DNA of 64,000 nt from Diadema setosum (Eukaryota > Echinodermata > Echinoidea > Diadematoida > Diadematidae). Numbering within the stretch: the first letter of the stretch is position 1; every line of letters begins with the position of its first letter. The stretch is taken from positions 34,090,866 to 34,154,865 of the forward strand of contig NC_092685.1 of NCBI RefSeq assembly GCF_964275005.1. The letters run 5' to 3'. Below, one piece after another: positions 10,101-22,480 of the stretch. A program made the translations under genes and the position numbers. Below the pieces are notes generated by a model. It made no database searches, was not told where the DNA came from, and saw nothing but the letters and a program-made list of their open reading frames with translations.

Positions 10101-13080
10101 TCGGCAACAAAGGCAACTCTTTCCTGCCTGAATCTTGTGAGTACTCCGGTCAAGTTGTTGGTTACATCAGGCCCTTGTAGTAGTTGATCGTTGAGAGCTG
10201 TGCCATGATAGCGTGCAGCAAAATCAAAGACTACTCTCACCTTCTCCGGTTTGTGAGGATGCATGGACTGCGTGGTGTGGGAGGTACCACTTCAACTCTT
10301 TCGGTTCCTTAAATTTCTTTTCTCCACCATCTGAACTCTTGGATTGGTGATCAGATTCGTCTTTCACCTCTACGTAGCCACTGGATATGTACTCGCCTAT
10401 GGTGGTTGTGTACCTTTCGTGGAGTGCTTCATCTTTCTCCAGTTTCCGTTTGAGGTACTTCAATCTGACTTCTGCCAGATAACGATTGGACGGTATCTCA
10501 GGTGGCCAGTATCGCCATGGTAGGCCGACTTCACGATGGTTACCAACCTTCCTTGCTGTATTTTCCATCATCTTCAAAGCCCGCTGGTCCTCGATTGACA
10601 TGCCCGTCTTCTCCTCCTGGAGATAGCCTCCAAAATCCAGTTCCCAAAACTGTTTGAGTTGGCTGTGCAGAGGGTCTTCTTCTTGTCTTACAAAGTTGAC
10701 ACTAGCTGATGAGGATCTGCTCTTGGATGATGTCGGTCCCAACAGACTCCATCCCAATGGTGTGCGCACAGCACATGGCTCCTTAGGATTGCTCCTATGT
10801 TGGTCTAACACCCAGAAAGCTTCCGGGGGGTCTCCTCCAATCAGAAGCTGTGCATCTTCCTCATCAATGTAGTGTGATGCCCTTCAAGTGTGGCCATCCT
10901 GCCAAGTCTGCCTTTGTAGGAATACAATCCTGGGAGATGTTCATCTCCTTGACAGTCCAAACCTTTGGAAGATTGATGGTCTTTCCATCTGTGATGTTCC
11001 TCACTGTCAGCCCAACTTCCAAACCCTTCTGGTTAGATAGACTGTTACCGACAGTGGTCAACTGGAAGTCCTTTGGAGCTCCTTGTATGCCTAACTGCTT
11101 CACCAGTCTGTTGCTGCAGAGAGACACATCGCTTCCTTCATCCAATAGTGCCCAAATTTGGATTTCTTGACCATTTCCTGCAACATTTACAGGAACAACA
11201 CGGAGGCAGACCTTTTTCCTCGATGAAGAGGTACTGTATTTGACATTGTTGGATTACTGGTTGCAGTCACCATGCTGGTCCCCGTAGAAGATGTAGGCAT
11301 AGATGAATTGTTGTGTCTTTCTTCCTTCTTTCCGCTTTGTGGAGGATGAAGAAGAGTGTGATATTTCTTGTTGCAACCAGCTTTCTCACACTGTGGTTTT
11401 GCTGAACATCCAACAGAAAAGTGGGAAGGTTGAAGACAGTTATCACACAGACGTAGTTGCCTGGTCAGTTTGATGCGCTCAGAAAAGGGTCTTTCCTTGA
11501 ATTTCTGACATTTCTTGAGTCCATGCTGCTGGCTACAGCAGGGACATTTCATACCTTGTGGGTGTGCAGTAAAAATTTCACTCCTCATACTTGCCTGAGT
11601 GGTGAAAGTCATGCGTTGAGGTCCCTTCTTTGGCCCACTTCCTACAGCTGGCTTTGCTGACTTCCTTATGTTCTGTCCGAACATGTTGCTCGCAAGCTTT
11701 GCAGACTGCTCGAGGAACTCAGTCATGCTCTCGAAGGTTGGATAGACCCCTTTGCTCATCATCCTGTGTGCCTGCTTGGCCCATTCAGATTGTAGGTGCA
11801 TTAGTATGAGGTCTTGGATCTGGAGAGATTGTCGAAACTATTCATATCGGCTGAATATCCCATCTGGGAGAGGACCATTTGACACCTGCACTTGTCCCTT
11901 GCCAAGTCCCACAGTCTCGCTCCATCGTTCGGCTTCACCTGTGATCGATTCAAAACCTGCTGTATATGGGGATGAGAAACAATGTATGGTTGGCCGAACT
12001 GCTCAGCCAAAATCTCTCTGGCCTTACGATAACCTTCCTTTGCACCCAACAGAACACAATTCTAAATGCTTTGTCTAGCCTTACCAGTACAATATTGTAT
12101 CAGGTATGTTAGTCTCATACGGTCGTCACATGCCATGTCTGCTACAACTACATCGAAATTGTTCATGAAACTCCAGTACTCTATTGGATTACCACCAAAT
12201 GTCACCAGTTCTGGTTTTGGCATGTTTGTTGCCAAATTAAAGGCCTGAAACATGTGAGACATATTATTCTCAAGAGTAGCAGCATCATTTTGACATTTGA
12301 CTTCTCTACTTGAGAAAACTGGGGCATGTGGATTAAGCTCTCTCTTTACTGCCGGAGAAGATTCATGATTTGTACTCTCTACCTGAACATCATGATTTTG
12401 CACATGAACTTCTTGAAGAGGTTCACCTGAATGAAGTTCTTAACTACCTCTTCTTCCCACAACTTTTCTTCTACTTCTGCATTTGTTAACCCATCTTCGA
12501 TCTCCATCCTAGCTAACTCCTGACCCAACTTAAACTGTTCCAATTTCACCCCATGTGATCTTTCAAACTGCACTTTCTTGAGTTTGGCAAGTTCCTTTTT
12601 CACTTTTGCCTCCCTCAGCCTTGTAGACGATGAACTCGCACTGCTCCTTTGAGATGACTGGCTGCTAGTTGTGGTCGCAGACCTCACAGAAGCGTTGTCA
12701 TCATGTCGAACCGATTCAGCGCCACGCCTCTCTTCAGCCTCCTTCCAGTCCTTCAGTCTGCCACGAAACTCCTCTATGTTCTGTTTGCTCTGTTCGAATT
12801 TCTCTAATACAGCTTCCGCATCAGCACCAACTAGCTTGCTATGATATTCTCTGAATCTGCCTTCATACAGCTGGAATACACTTTCAAGCTGATTGTTCTT
12901 CTTCAAAACTGCATCCTTGTTATCAAACATCGCCATAAGAACCTCTAGTTCCTTGTACATTTTAGTAAGGCTACCCAGGTAACCTTGACAGGACTGTCGC
13001 AATGATTTAACCTCATCTTGAGCTGGTTGAGAGATTTCAGATCCATGTTCGGTGCTCTCCATCATGAAACTGTCCATGTA
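7140..13080 (-). mobile_element. BEL/Pao LTR retrotransposon fossil
   Basis: A long minus-strand coding region in the order expected for BEL/Pao. Gag-like coiled, charged sequence lies at about 11.2-13.1 kb, with zinc-knuckle-like cysteine clusters near its end (CPCCSQQHG, CDNCLQPSHF). An aspartic-protease-like segment follows at about 10.8-11.2 kb, then reverse transcriptase at about 9.4-10.7 kb with NFYVDDCL, RNase H at about 9.0-9.4 kb ([14 protein letters not shown]), and integrase at about 7.3-8.9 kb with an H/C zinc-binding region (GKCFRCKRRNA) and the phrase YVGVDYF. The element is broken, with on the order of eight interruptions, and is old. LTRs could not be delimited; a plausible 3' LTR start lies near 7150. 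It sits inside the 18.4-kb element. Confidence 0.9.
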
Positions 13081-13451
13081 GTTTCAAGAGTGTGACTTCA
13101 GTTGGAGTTATAAGTTGAGCTGAAGAGTTGTGAACTTAAAAATGTAGCCTTGTCTGCAGGACCTTACTACATTTGTAGATTTTTAACGTTGCAAACGCAC
13201 TGTTCATATACACGCACAGTCAGAATCTGAATCATAACACTTGTTATAGACGCAGTCCTTTGCTTTCCACTGGCTACTAAGGTGACTTTATTCAGTTATC
13301 CGGCTCAGCTCACAGCGGCATAATGTCATCTGTGTGATGTGTGTATATCACAGCGATGTCAAGTGACATGACGTGAAGTGTACGCTTAGTGTAGTGAAGT
13401 GAAGTGTAGTGGGTCACTTTAACAGAAACACAGAAGAAACATTTATATTAA
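13081..13451. other. Upstream flank of the BEL fossil
   Basis: The 5' untranslated or LTR side of the BEL element should fall here, but no convincing direct repeat of the left flank was found. 13145-13225 is the inverted partner of 5930-5995. Around 13340-13420 GTGAAGTG-like words recur. No gene is seen. Confidence 0.3.
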
Positions 13452-13800
13452 AGGTCCAGTTTACCTTTGGGAGCAGTGATTTCAAAAATGTTCAAGATAT
13501 CACATTTGATGCATATGTGTAGGTCTGTTGTATCATAAAACATCCTACCATATTAAATATTTGCAATAAAACCTAAAATATAAGGAGATATCAGGGTTTT
13601 TCTCAGTAAACCGTAACTGTATACGGTTTAGTCTGGAAACATTTTTATTATAACTATTGTTCACATTTTGTGTATTTAACAACACTTAACATCGATTATA
13701 CGGATTCAAATTTTGACAGTGGTTGTTTCTATCCCTAACTCACATTTTAGAACTATTTCAAAGCACTAATGCTTTCATCTGCAAATGGTAAATTATGCCT
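13452..13800. mobile_element. 349-bp MITE at TTAA
   Basis: TTAA lies on both sides (13448-13451 and 13801-13804). The termini are AGGTCCAGTTTACC and, reversed, AGGCATAATTTACC, an imperfect inverted pair. There is no reading frame. The TTAA target fits piggyBac or Kolobok families. A second copy, in reverse orientation and split by a large insertion, is at 49220-57461, and this copy shows what the uninterrupted element looks like. Confidence 0.8.
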
Positions 13801-13804
13801 TTAA

Positions 13805-16099
13805 TTACACTTGTATCAACTTCAACCAAATTGATATACACCAATTTAACATAATTACTTAGCGCTCAGAGACTTAAATGTAGCTTGTGCTCTACAACAA
13901 ATTGTCCATTATTATCACTGTTTGAGTAATATTATCACAAACTTGTTAATTACTTAATGCAACATGCATTCTAAATAAATAATGTAATCTGAACATTACA
14001 TACACATCTTTCAGAATTCCAACCTGCTGTCAACTTTCATAAACTTATTTATGGCAATTGTATAGAAGCCTATATCTATTCAGGCTGAATAAAGGACAAA
14101 TCAAATGCACTGTTTATGCTACCACTGCCAGTGCTAGTACAACTACGATGGGCACAAGCCCTTAAACTTCACTGGGCAGTTTGTTTGTTTCAGTACTTAA
14201 CTTCCTTATTGAACTACAGCTGTACAGGGTTCTGGATTATAAATACTGTCTGCTGTTTCATTAATTGTCGTTTAGTATCTATAGGAGCACTACGTCTTTC
14301 ATTATCCCTACGGAATATTGGGTACCATTCTAGTATAGATCTATTCTTTTGGATACAAAACTGTCAACTCTTGTTAGTAGATTTGGCAAGATGCCAAAAC
14401 ATTGGCCAAAATGTTCACTGCGGAAAACCCCACGTGGTGCAACATCGGCCAGCACTCCTCCGGCACCGACAGGAGCAAGGAGGATTGCTCGGAGTGCTCC
14501 CGAACCCAGTACACGCTGGTGTCACACGCGATCCATTCCGGGTTCCGGGGGAACCGATATACTGGCCGAATTCAGTCGATTGGTTCCGCCGGAACGAATA
14601 TACCGCACAATAGGCAGTACGCAGAAACGTTCCGCAACCGCCGATCCTATCCGGGTTGTGCGAGCAGGCCTCATAAAAAACAAAATAATATCTGTTCATT
14701 GTGGATGCCTATACCAAACTAAAAAAATCTAAGCAAGCTATTTCTTCATTTCTTAAATAATATAAATGACAAACCTATTCTTATGTTCTGATAGTGTCCC
14801 TTTAAATGAATCATATTATAGCCTCGTACAAGTGGCGCGAAGAAATGAATGACTGTACAATGTATTAGCTAAATAGCATGCATGCACACATACGTACGAG
14901 TCGATCATCTGGAGCCGTTGCACAGACAGTGTGGTGCGATTAGCCTTTATTTAGATAAACCTTCAAAGAATAGTTCAACGAAAGAGCACCATACTACTGT
15001 AGTTACAGGCCCTACATTTATAAGAGACTGCTTGAAGTGGGAAGGAAGAGAGAGGGAGGTTTTGCTGGTAGGGTACAGCGTGGATAAACATGCTTTTTCA
15101 GTGAGCTTTGTTCTGACAAGAAAATGATTGTACAGCTGTACTTCAAAAAAAGAATGTTGCTTAGTTTGCAAACAAATTGCTAATGTGTGTGCAGGGGACT
15201 GATGGAGCTGTACATGTGGATTTCATTTCATTTATTTCATTTATTTATTTCATTCTCATTTTTCTTTCAACAAAACATATATCACGAAGTAAATCAAAAA
15301 TTCAATCATAAGCATTGTTTACATTACAAATTATGACGATCAGTGGTAATCAACAAACTAATAAAGATATGCACACATACTGGAATTACAAAGTTATGTT
15401 TGAAGGGTAAAAATGAGAACTGAGAGGTCCACTAAAAAGCATTGCTTGTAGCTTTTACCCTTTTCACTTTTTATTTTACATAGATTTCATTTTGGGGTAC
15501 ATTAAACCATATTTCTGTTTGTTTCCTGTCAATTCATGTTACAGGTAGTGTAGCTGTTTTTCATTTTCTTATCTCCTCTAATTCCTGTCTATTCCCTTGC
15601 CATATTGGCTTCACACCTTTTACATGTGCATGTAATATGTATTTTCCATTAAAAAAATGCATATAGGGTCTACATGTATGTATGAAACTTAATGTGTACG
15701 AAGAGAAAATGTAACCTTTTTGTGGAACATCAGATTTTGGACACAGATGCACTGTTTGGATATTCAAGTTAGGGTATTATTAGAAGTCAAAAATTTATGT
15801 GATTTTTTGATACCCCATATTTTGCATGCACTCTACTTTCTTTAAACAGAAGATCTGTTTTGGGGTCGAAGTCGCTATCATGAAAAGGGAAGGCATTCAA
15901 GATTAAATGGATGGTACAGTATTGACTGAGATGGAGGTTCAGGTTTCCAACAAAAAAAAATCAACAAACAAATAATCAGAAACCTGCAATATACCCAGTT
16001 TCGCTTGGGGCAAGAACGGGAACCCACTATAGGTCTTGGGCGGTGGTGGATAGCGAGCTGTACGTGGCTGATGACAGCTGGTGCACTGTAGGCCCACAC
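13805..16099. other. Non-genic stretch between BEL and DIRS fossils
   Basis: 14349-14690 is GC-richer than its surroundings and open in two overlapping frames, one Arg/Pro/Ser-rich (around RTPRGATSASTPPAPTGARR). It may be a remnant of an element's first reading frame, but it matches nothing I recognise. 15215-15262 is TTTATTTCATTTATTTATTT, a minus-strand retroposon tail. The rest shows no gene or RNA signal. Confidence 0.35.
14164..14238 (+). repeat. 73-bp direct repeat of 6006-6078
   Basis: The two copies differ by very few bases, while the sequence before and after each is unrelated. The copies bracket the BEL fossil about 8.16 kb apart. They are too short and too poorly placed to be called LTRs; they are recorded as an unexplained flanking repeat. 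Confidence 0.6.
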
Positions 16100-16786
16100 G
16101 CCTAAAATTAGCCTTTCGCCTGTTGCCAGTGCATCCAGATGATTTTGATTTACTAGGTATGAATATTGATGGTAAATTCCACTATGATAAGTGTATGCCT
16201 ATGGGGTGGTCAATTGCATGTTCCGTATTTGAGAAGTTCAGTTCATTTGTGGGATATTGTTGTCGGGTAGCTGCCAGTTCCAGAAATACACTGCATTTTT
16301 TTGATGACTTCCTTTTTTTGGGTAGATCAGAGGTCGAATGTAGGCATTTGATGTGTAGTTTTAAGGCAACATGCGAGCGCTTTGGGATACCAATAGCGTA
16401 TGAGAAGATTGAGGGACCGATCACATCGATTACATTCCTTGGTCTGCAGATCGATTCCATTGATTCCTTAGTACGCGTAGGGGCCTACCGCAAGATAAGG
16501 TGGCATCTCTTGTCGATATTTTACAAGTCAATTTGAATAAGGAAAAGGTGACATGTCAGGTTTTGCAATTGGTCATCGATAGTCTCAACTTTGTATGCAG
16601 GGCAGTGGCTCTGGGTCGAGCATTCCTAAGCCAAGGCATTTAATAGACTTGACCATTGTGGGGTACGCGAGCAGCACTATAAGGTCCGGTTTTCTCGAGG
16701 AGAGCGGGAGGACCTGCAAGCTTGGCAGCAGTTTTTGTGCAGCTTTAACTGCAGGGTCATTTTCTGTGATCACCTCGCTGCGATCA

Positions 16787-17369
16787 GCAGCCCCATACGC
16801 ATAGCGTAATGGGGCTGCGGACTGTAGCATTCAGGATCATGACAAGGTAGTATCGCGGATAAATACCAATTTAAAATCGAAAAATTTCTTCAATTTGAAG
16901 ACTTACCAGTGAAGCTGAAGTATTGAGAACAGGCTTCAGGCAACGCTTGGTTCTGCCAATAGTCCCTTTCTGCTCGAAGTGATGACTTAATGAAGTCTGC
17001 TCGAAGTGATGACTCGGTCGAGAGGAACCAGGGAGAGCTACATACACTAACTTGACGGCCAGCGCATGCGCAAACAGACATCTTATTTGGTCAATGGATT
17101 TGAAATTTGTGCGAATGTGCTGGCCGTCAATTCAGTGTAGCCTTCCAGGTTCCTCTCGACCGAGTCACATTAAGTCATCAATTCGAACAGAAAGGGACTA
17201 TTGGCAGAACCAAACATTGCCCGAAGCCTGCTGTCAATACTTCAACTTCACTGGTAAGTCTTCAAATTGAAGAAATTTTTCGATTTTAAGTTGATATTTA
17301 TCCGCGATACTACCCTGTCATGATCCTGAATGCTACAGTCTGCAGCCCCATTACGCTATGCGTATGGGG
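16787..17369. mobile_element. 583-bp fold-back element with hairpin ends
   Basis: Left arm about 16791-17075 and right arm about 17105-17369 are inverted copies joined by a short centre, so the whole unit can fold into one long hairpin. Each outer end is itself a palindrome (CCCCATACGCATAGCG with TAATGGGGCTGC). It separates the RT and RNase H parts of the DIRS fossil, so it inserted later. It has no coding capacity; the open frames in it are mirror images of each other. Confidence 0.8.
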
Positions 17370-18656
17370 TCAGTGATCGCAGTTAGTGATCACCATACAT
17401 GGAGCAATGACGAGTTCCATTTCTACACAGATGCACCTGGGAGCATTGGTTTTTGTGCTTACTTTCAAGGCAAATGAACACAGGGGAGGTGGCCAGACGA
17501 TGTACATGTCCCTTTGTATTCCATAGTATTACTGGAGCTCTTCCCCATAGTAGTCGCGTTACTGTTATGGGACTCACAAATGGAATTAAGCGTGTGTCGT
17601 TCTGGCCTGATAATCAAACTGTTGTAGTAATCAATTCTCAGATGTTGAAATGCCCTTTAATCATGGGGTTAATTAGTTAGGTAGTGGTCACTTGCTTGCA
17701 GCACAACATACGTTTTGGGAGCTCGTTATGTCCCAGGGGCTCATAATAACATCGCGGATGCTCTTTCTCGTTCCCAGAATGAGCGTTTCCGTCTGCTGGC
17801 ACTGGAGGCACATTGGAACCAGGTCCGCTGCCTAACAATCTTTATGAGATCTTCAACAAGAGTGGTCGGACTTAATGGATGCATCTAGGGTCCGCAATAC
17901 TCAGGTAGTTTATCATCAGGCTCAGGAGGCATTTAGTAAATTCATATAAATTTATTTTCCCGGATCGTATACACCATATTCATATGAACAGGTAGCGTTG
18001 TGTATTTTCTATTCATCGTTGCAAGATTATGCAGCCTCCACTATTGTTACACATGTTTCCGGTCTGTCATTTCATTTGCGGGCGCAAGGACTCCCTGATG
18101 TAACAAAGCATTTCGTAGTCAGTTGTTTGTTAAGTGGTTGCCAGCGACGTTGCTCGAGGGCCGATTCGCGCTGTCCTATCACGATTTCAATACTGAAAAA
18201 AAGTGATCTCATGTTTTCGGCATTCTGTACGTTCTATGATGCCATGCTTTTTCGAGCCTGTTGCCTAGTGGCATTTTCGAATTTTTGAAAGTTGGTGAAT
18301 TTACCAGTGCCTCTCTCTCAGCGTCTGAGGTGAGCCTTCGAGCAGACAATGTGGCAGTGTGTGGGCAGTCGCTCGAGCGCATAATTTGCTGAGTAGTCAC
18401 TCACCATTTCTGAATTCTGCAACGATGAACCCCGACGGTTGGGGACTCCTTCGCTGTTCTACTGCGTTAGAAAGTGCCATTTTTTGTTCAATGGACTTAT
18501 CGTGAGGGCTCTCTATGGACATATGAACCTTCTGTAATACAAGCATGCACTTAACGTGAGTAACGTATCCATTTTTTTTATAAGAAACGTATAAATTTTA
18601 ATAAGTTTTGTAGTCGTGTTGTGGTTCTCCACTTTCAAGGTGCAAGCCTCGTTGGT

Positions 18657-18712
18657 CAGACGCTGTATTCGCACAGCGTACTAACCAGTACGCTGTGCGA
18701 ATACAGCGTCTG
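18657..18712. repeat. Perfect 26-bp palindrome, 4-nt loop
   Basis: The left arm 18657-18682 (starting CAGACGCTGTATTCGC) and right arm 18687-18712 are exact reverse complements around AACC. It lies in the recombinase region of the DIRS fossil. Palindromes of this quality decay quickly, so it is probably young or maintained, unlike its host element. Confidence 0.9.
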
Positions 18713-19689
18713 GTCGGGCTAATGTATGCCAGAGCCGTGTTTTACCTCCTGCTCATTCCGAATAGGCGCTGCCGCGTCATCTGCAGTAGCGGGTTTCGAC
18801 TCACAGGCAATCCAGCGAAGGTGGCACTGGGTGACAGATATAAATAAACGTTACATTCGCATAAATTTGGTTGGGGCAGAACATTCCTTACATGTTGGGG
18901 ATGGATATGTTCGTAGATTTATGTCTCTATAATTACTAGTAATAATGATAGTGGATATGTGTTTTGTGACATTGGTATATACAGTTTTATGCTTATTAAC
19001 GAAGGGTTTGCTCAATAAAGTTCAGTTTGAGCACATAAACTTTTGTAAATCTATATGTTGTTAGATTATAAAGCAGTTCAAATATGATTATCTCAGCTTA
19101 GTAAGGTTAACCCAGCTTAGTAATGGTTAATCTTGTCGAAAAGTAAGGAGAATTTCATTATATACGAATGCTGGTGCACATGGTGCAAATATTTGGTTGA
19201 GCTAGACGCTGCCGGGTGATAGTTTTCTTTGTTTTGCAGGCAGGCGAGGCCGGCGTACGACCCTGGTAGTTGGGGACTCAATAGCGTACTGGGCCGGGAT
19301 ATTTGCCAGTCAAGGGGGAGTCCAAGCAATGAGGCAACGGGCTCCAGTCTAATGGAGAGAATATAGGGGGCTTCGCCTCGGCCAGGTTCACAGCTGGCTG
19401 GAATCGATTCTTTCGTCTCAGCACTTCTGCAACTTGTCACACGTCATCATTCACGCGGGTACAAACGACATCGGGCTTTTGCCGGACAAGGCACTGATGG
19501 AGCTGGTCTCAGAGTCAATGTTTAAAATGCAGCAACTTCTTCCAGAGGCAATAATTGTTTGGTCGGAAATCCTGCCAAGGAGGACATATGCCCATTTTGC
19601 CGATTCCGACCAGAATCGGGCTGATAGGATTCACCTTGCTATGAACAAGTGAGCACGCTCATGGTGTCGGCAAGCAGGGGCTTCTGTTA

Positions 19690-21508
19690 CAGTGAAACCC
19701 CGTTATAACGAGTTCGGTTATAACGAGGTGATCGCGTCGGTCCTGTTTTCCTTTGCGTGTAAACCTATGGCAGAACGAATCGGTTATAACGAGTTCGGTT
19801 ATGAGGACAATTTCGGTAAATCATGATAAAGAAAAACATAGGCAGTTTGATCGATTATAACGAGGTTCCATTTCTTGACCATATTGCCGCTTTCAAACAC
19901 GCGACAAACGAAACATTGAAAACCAAATTCATGCTATCTACATCTTTTCCTGTTCCTTCCATGTTTTCTTCTTAATCATGCGATAAGACACAGGAATACC
20001 TTCCGATGTTCCAACTAAATTATTAAACATAATCATTCGATTTTCTTTTTCGCAAGAAACGCGTGCGTGATACGAGGTCAGACCACAGCGCAACGAGAAA
20101 AAAATAGATAATGCATTCAAAAACTTTTCATGTAGCGACAATTGTGACCAAAAATTGACAATTGGAATGCGTGTGTAACTCATCATTATATCCTTTCCAA
20201 TTTTAGTTCCGACTTCCAGTTCTTTTGCTGGGTTTGAGCAAATATGAGTTTGGATGATTAAAGCCGAAATAATAAAATCATCGCCCCGATCCCGCCGGGT
20301 GACAAAGTAAAAATAGTTGATTAACGCATGTTAAGCTACTTAATCGGTGTTCAGAAAAAGAAACAAACGCATGTATTAGTGTGAATAGATCTGGATTTGT
20401 TCATTATCATTTAACGAATGATAATTCAAATATGAGTGTGTATGATTAAAGCCGAAATAATAAATGAAATCATTGCGATCTCGCCGGGTGACAGTAGCGT
20501 AAAAATAGTTGAATAACGCATGTTAACCTACAGTGTACTTAATCGGTGCTCGGAAAAGGAAACAAACGCATTCAACAGTTCAAGAACGGATGTACAAAAC
20601 GCGAAGAGATTTTCGGAAGAAAGTAAATAATGCATTTTTAATCCCTTCGAGCGCAACGATCATACATTGTATAAAATTACAGCCAAATGATTCATGAAAT
20701 TATCGAATTCCAGCTGGGCACCAACATCGTAAAATACTTCGCAAGTTAGCGGTAAACAATGCACGTATGTTACTCTGAAATCATCGCAATCTTGCCAGGT
20801 GACAGTAGCGTAAAAAAAGTTGAATGACGCATGTTATCCTAAATCAGAAAAAGAACAAATGCATTTATTAGTTTGAATAGATCTGGGTTTGTTCATTATC
20901 ACAATTTTAACACTGCATTTCACAATGGTGATTTTTTTTTCTTTCTTTTAGAATGGTCTACCAGGTACAGATTTGCGTAAAAAGGATGACAACCTCCCAC
21001 ATTCAATCCTGTCGCATATTTTTCAAGAACGGTCATACAAAATGCGAAGGGATTTTCGGAAGAAAATAAAGAACGCATTTTTTATCCATTTGGGCGCAAC
21101 GATCATACATTGTACAAGATTACAGCCGAAATGATTCATGAAATCATCGCATTCCCGCTGGGCACCAACAGCGTAAAAATACCTAGCAAGTTACAGTAAA
21201 CAAGGCCTGTATGTTACTCTATATATTTGCGCTGGTGTTTAGAAAAAGCTTAACAAACAAGAATTACAATAAAGAATTAAATTATCATTTCAGCCCCTAT
21301 TTCTTTGTCTACTTCACAAATAATTTCCCTTTATTCTCTCAATAATAATGCTCAATAATTGTATAATAACAACACAAAGGATATGTTCTGAAGTTTCATT
21401 GATGAGTATATGACGTCATGCTTATGTTTTTCTTTGTTTTTGATGCATACGATTATAACGAGGTGATATCGCCGGTCCCACGGACCTCGTTATAACGGGG
21501 TTTCACTG
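19690..21508. mobile_element. Pogo/Tigger-like non-autonomous DNA transposon
   Basis: TA lies on both sides (19688-19689 and 21509-21510). The terminal inverted repeats begin CAGTGAAACCCCGTTATAAC and end GTTATAACGGGGTTTCACTG, matching perfectly over at least 20 bp. The GTTATAACGAG word is repeated inside the left end. This terminus type and the TA target are typical of the pogo/Tigger branch of Tc1/mariner. At 1819 bp it has no transposase frame, so it is non-autonomous. It has split the SGNH-hydrolase frame of the DIRS fossil: coding resemblance stops at about 19685 and resumes after 21510. Confidence 0.9.
20581..21240 (+). repeat. Internal duplication in the pogo-like element
   Basis: 20581-20790 (AAGAACGG, then GCGAAGAGATTTTCGGAAG) recurs about 441 bp later from 21022. 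A shorter repeat of about 190-200 bp beginning near GATTAAAGCCGAAATAATAA occurs at about 20250 and 20430, with weaker copies further on. The element has grown by tandem duplication of its interior. Confidence 0.65.
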
Positions 21509-22480
21509 TATTATGCATCAAGCCATCCGACATCATGATGCCACTCTTCGGCATATACACTTATATACACTTATTGGGATATAGCGTTATTTTTAAAAGA
21601 CCTCAGAAGCGGAATAGCCAACATGATATGAGCTAGGTGTGATTTGTTTTTGTTTTTCTATGTGCCAGTTGCCTCTTTCACTCGCATAATGTGGGCACAC
21701 CAGTATGTACCACAAATTTTATTGATACAGGTATGCACTCTGACTTTGGCTATACCTATAACAACCGTTATGTAAGCTAGCAGTGATTCGTTTTTGTTGC
21801 CTTTTTCACTCACAATAACATGGGCACGTCAATATGTACCACGTTTGATTGATACATTTATGTACTCGGGTTTTGTAAAACCATTAACAGCTGTGTTTAA
21901 GTTGTTGAAATAGACACTGGAAAATGATGTTGGTAATGAAAGATCCATGAGATAAATTTTAGTTAGATAACTCCCAAGAGTGGTAGTATATATGTTATGT
22001 TAATGTTTTCTGGGGCTAGTATTAGTCATATAATACTTTTTGGGTGTAAAGTAGCTCTTGTTCTGATAAGTGCTTTCTAGACTAATGAAGTGTGAAACCA
22101 AAAAAAAAATATGTTTGTGGGTTGATCTTTATTGTGTACCCCCTTTTACTGCTGTAAGGCTCTCCTGTGCAGTGGCGGCGGGCTGTGCCCGTGTGGCGGA
22201 AATTGTTCATTTCTGGGCCTCTGCGCAGATGTAGTTTATACAGTACATGAGATGTTTTCCACTTGTTATGTCATACTCGTAGGGAAGGTTGTATTTCGGA
22301 ATGTTTGCTTTATTAACAATTGTTATTGTGGCCATTTATGCATCAAGAGGCACCGTCAGGAAAGCCGGTCGGGTCACGGACGCGCCCGCCTGTGACTAGT
22401 GCCGAGCACTTTTCTGAGGCAGGGGGCTTTTGTAGGGTCTGTACGCGCTTGTGGGTTCCGAGTTGAGTGGGCTCGCCTGT

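Larger units (their letters stand above)
16100..22480 (+). mobile_element. DIRS-like tyrosine-recombinase retrotransposon fossil
   Basis: Parts appear in order on the plus strand. Reverse transcriptase (about 16105-16520) has FRLLPVHPDDFDLLGM and FFDDFLFLG. RNase H and the downstream connection (about 17370-17880) have FYTDAPGSIGF and VPGAHNNIADALSR. A tyrosine recombinase (about 17990-18930) shows the active-site phrase SFRIGAAASSA and a following IQRRWHWVTD. An SGNH/GDSL-hydrolase-like frame (about 19230-21640) has VVGDSIAYWAG and HAGTNDIGLL. The 5' part appears missing. The element is broken in many places (roughly ten) and looks old. It is interrupted by a fold-back element, a palindrome and a pogo-like element. 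21620-21870 holds two copies of about 120 bp that may be part of its terminal repeats. Confidence 0.85.

Noticed and set aside
6006-14238. The 73-bp direct repeats as LTRs of the BEL fossil
   Set aside because: They are too short, lack the expected position relative to the coding ends, and their flanks do not match.
14349-14732. Arg/Pro-rich open frame as a host or element gene
   Set aside because: Two overlapping frames are equally open because of local GC content; there is no domain, start context or splice signal. Left as an unassigned remnant.
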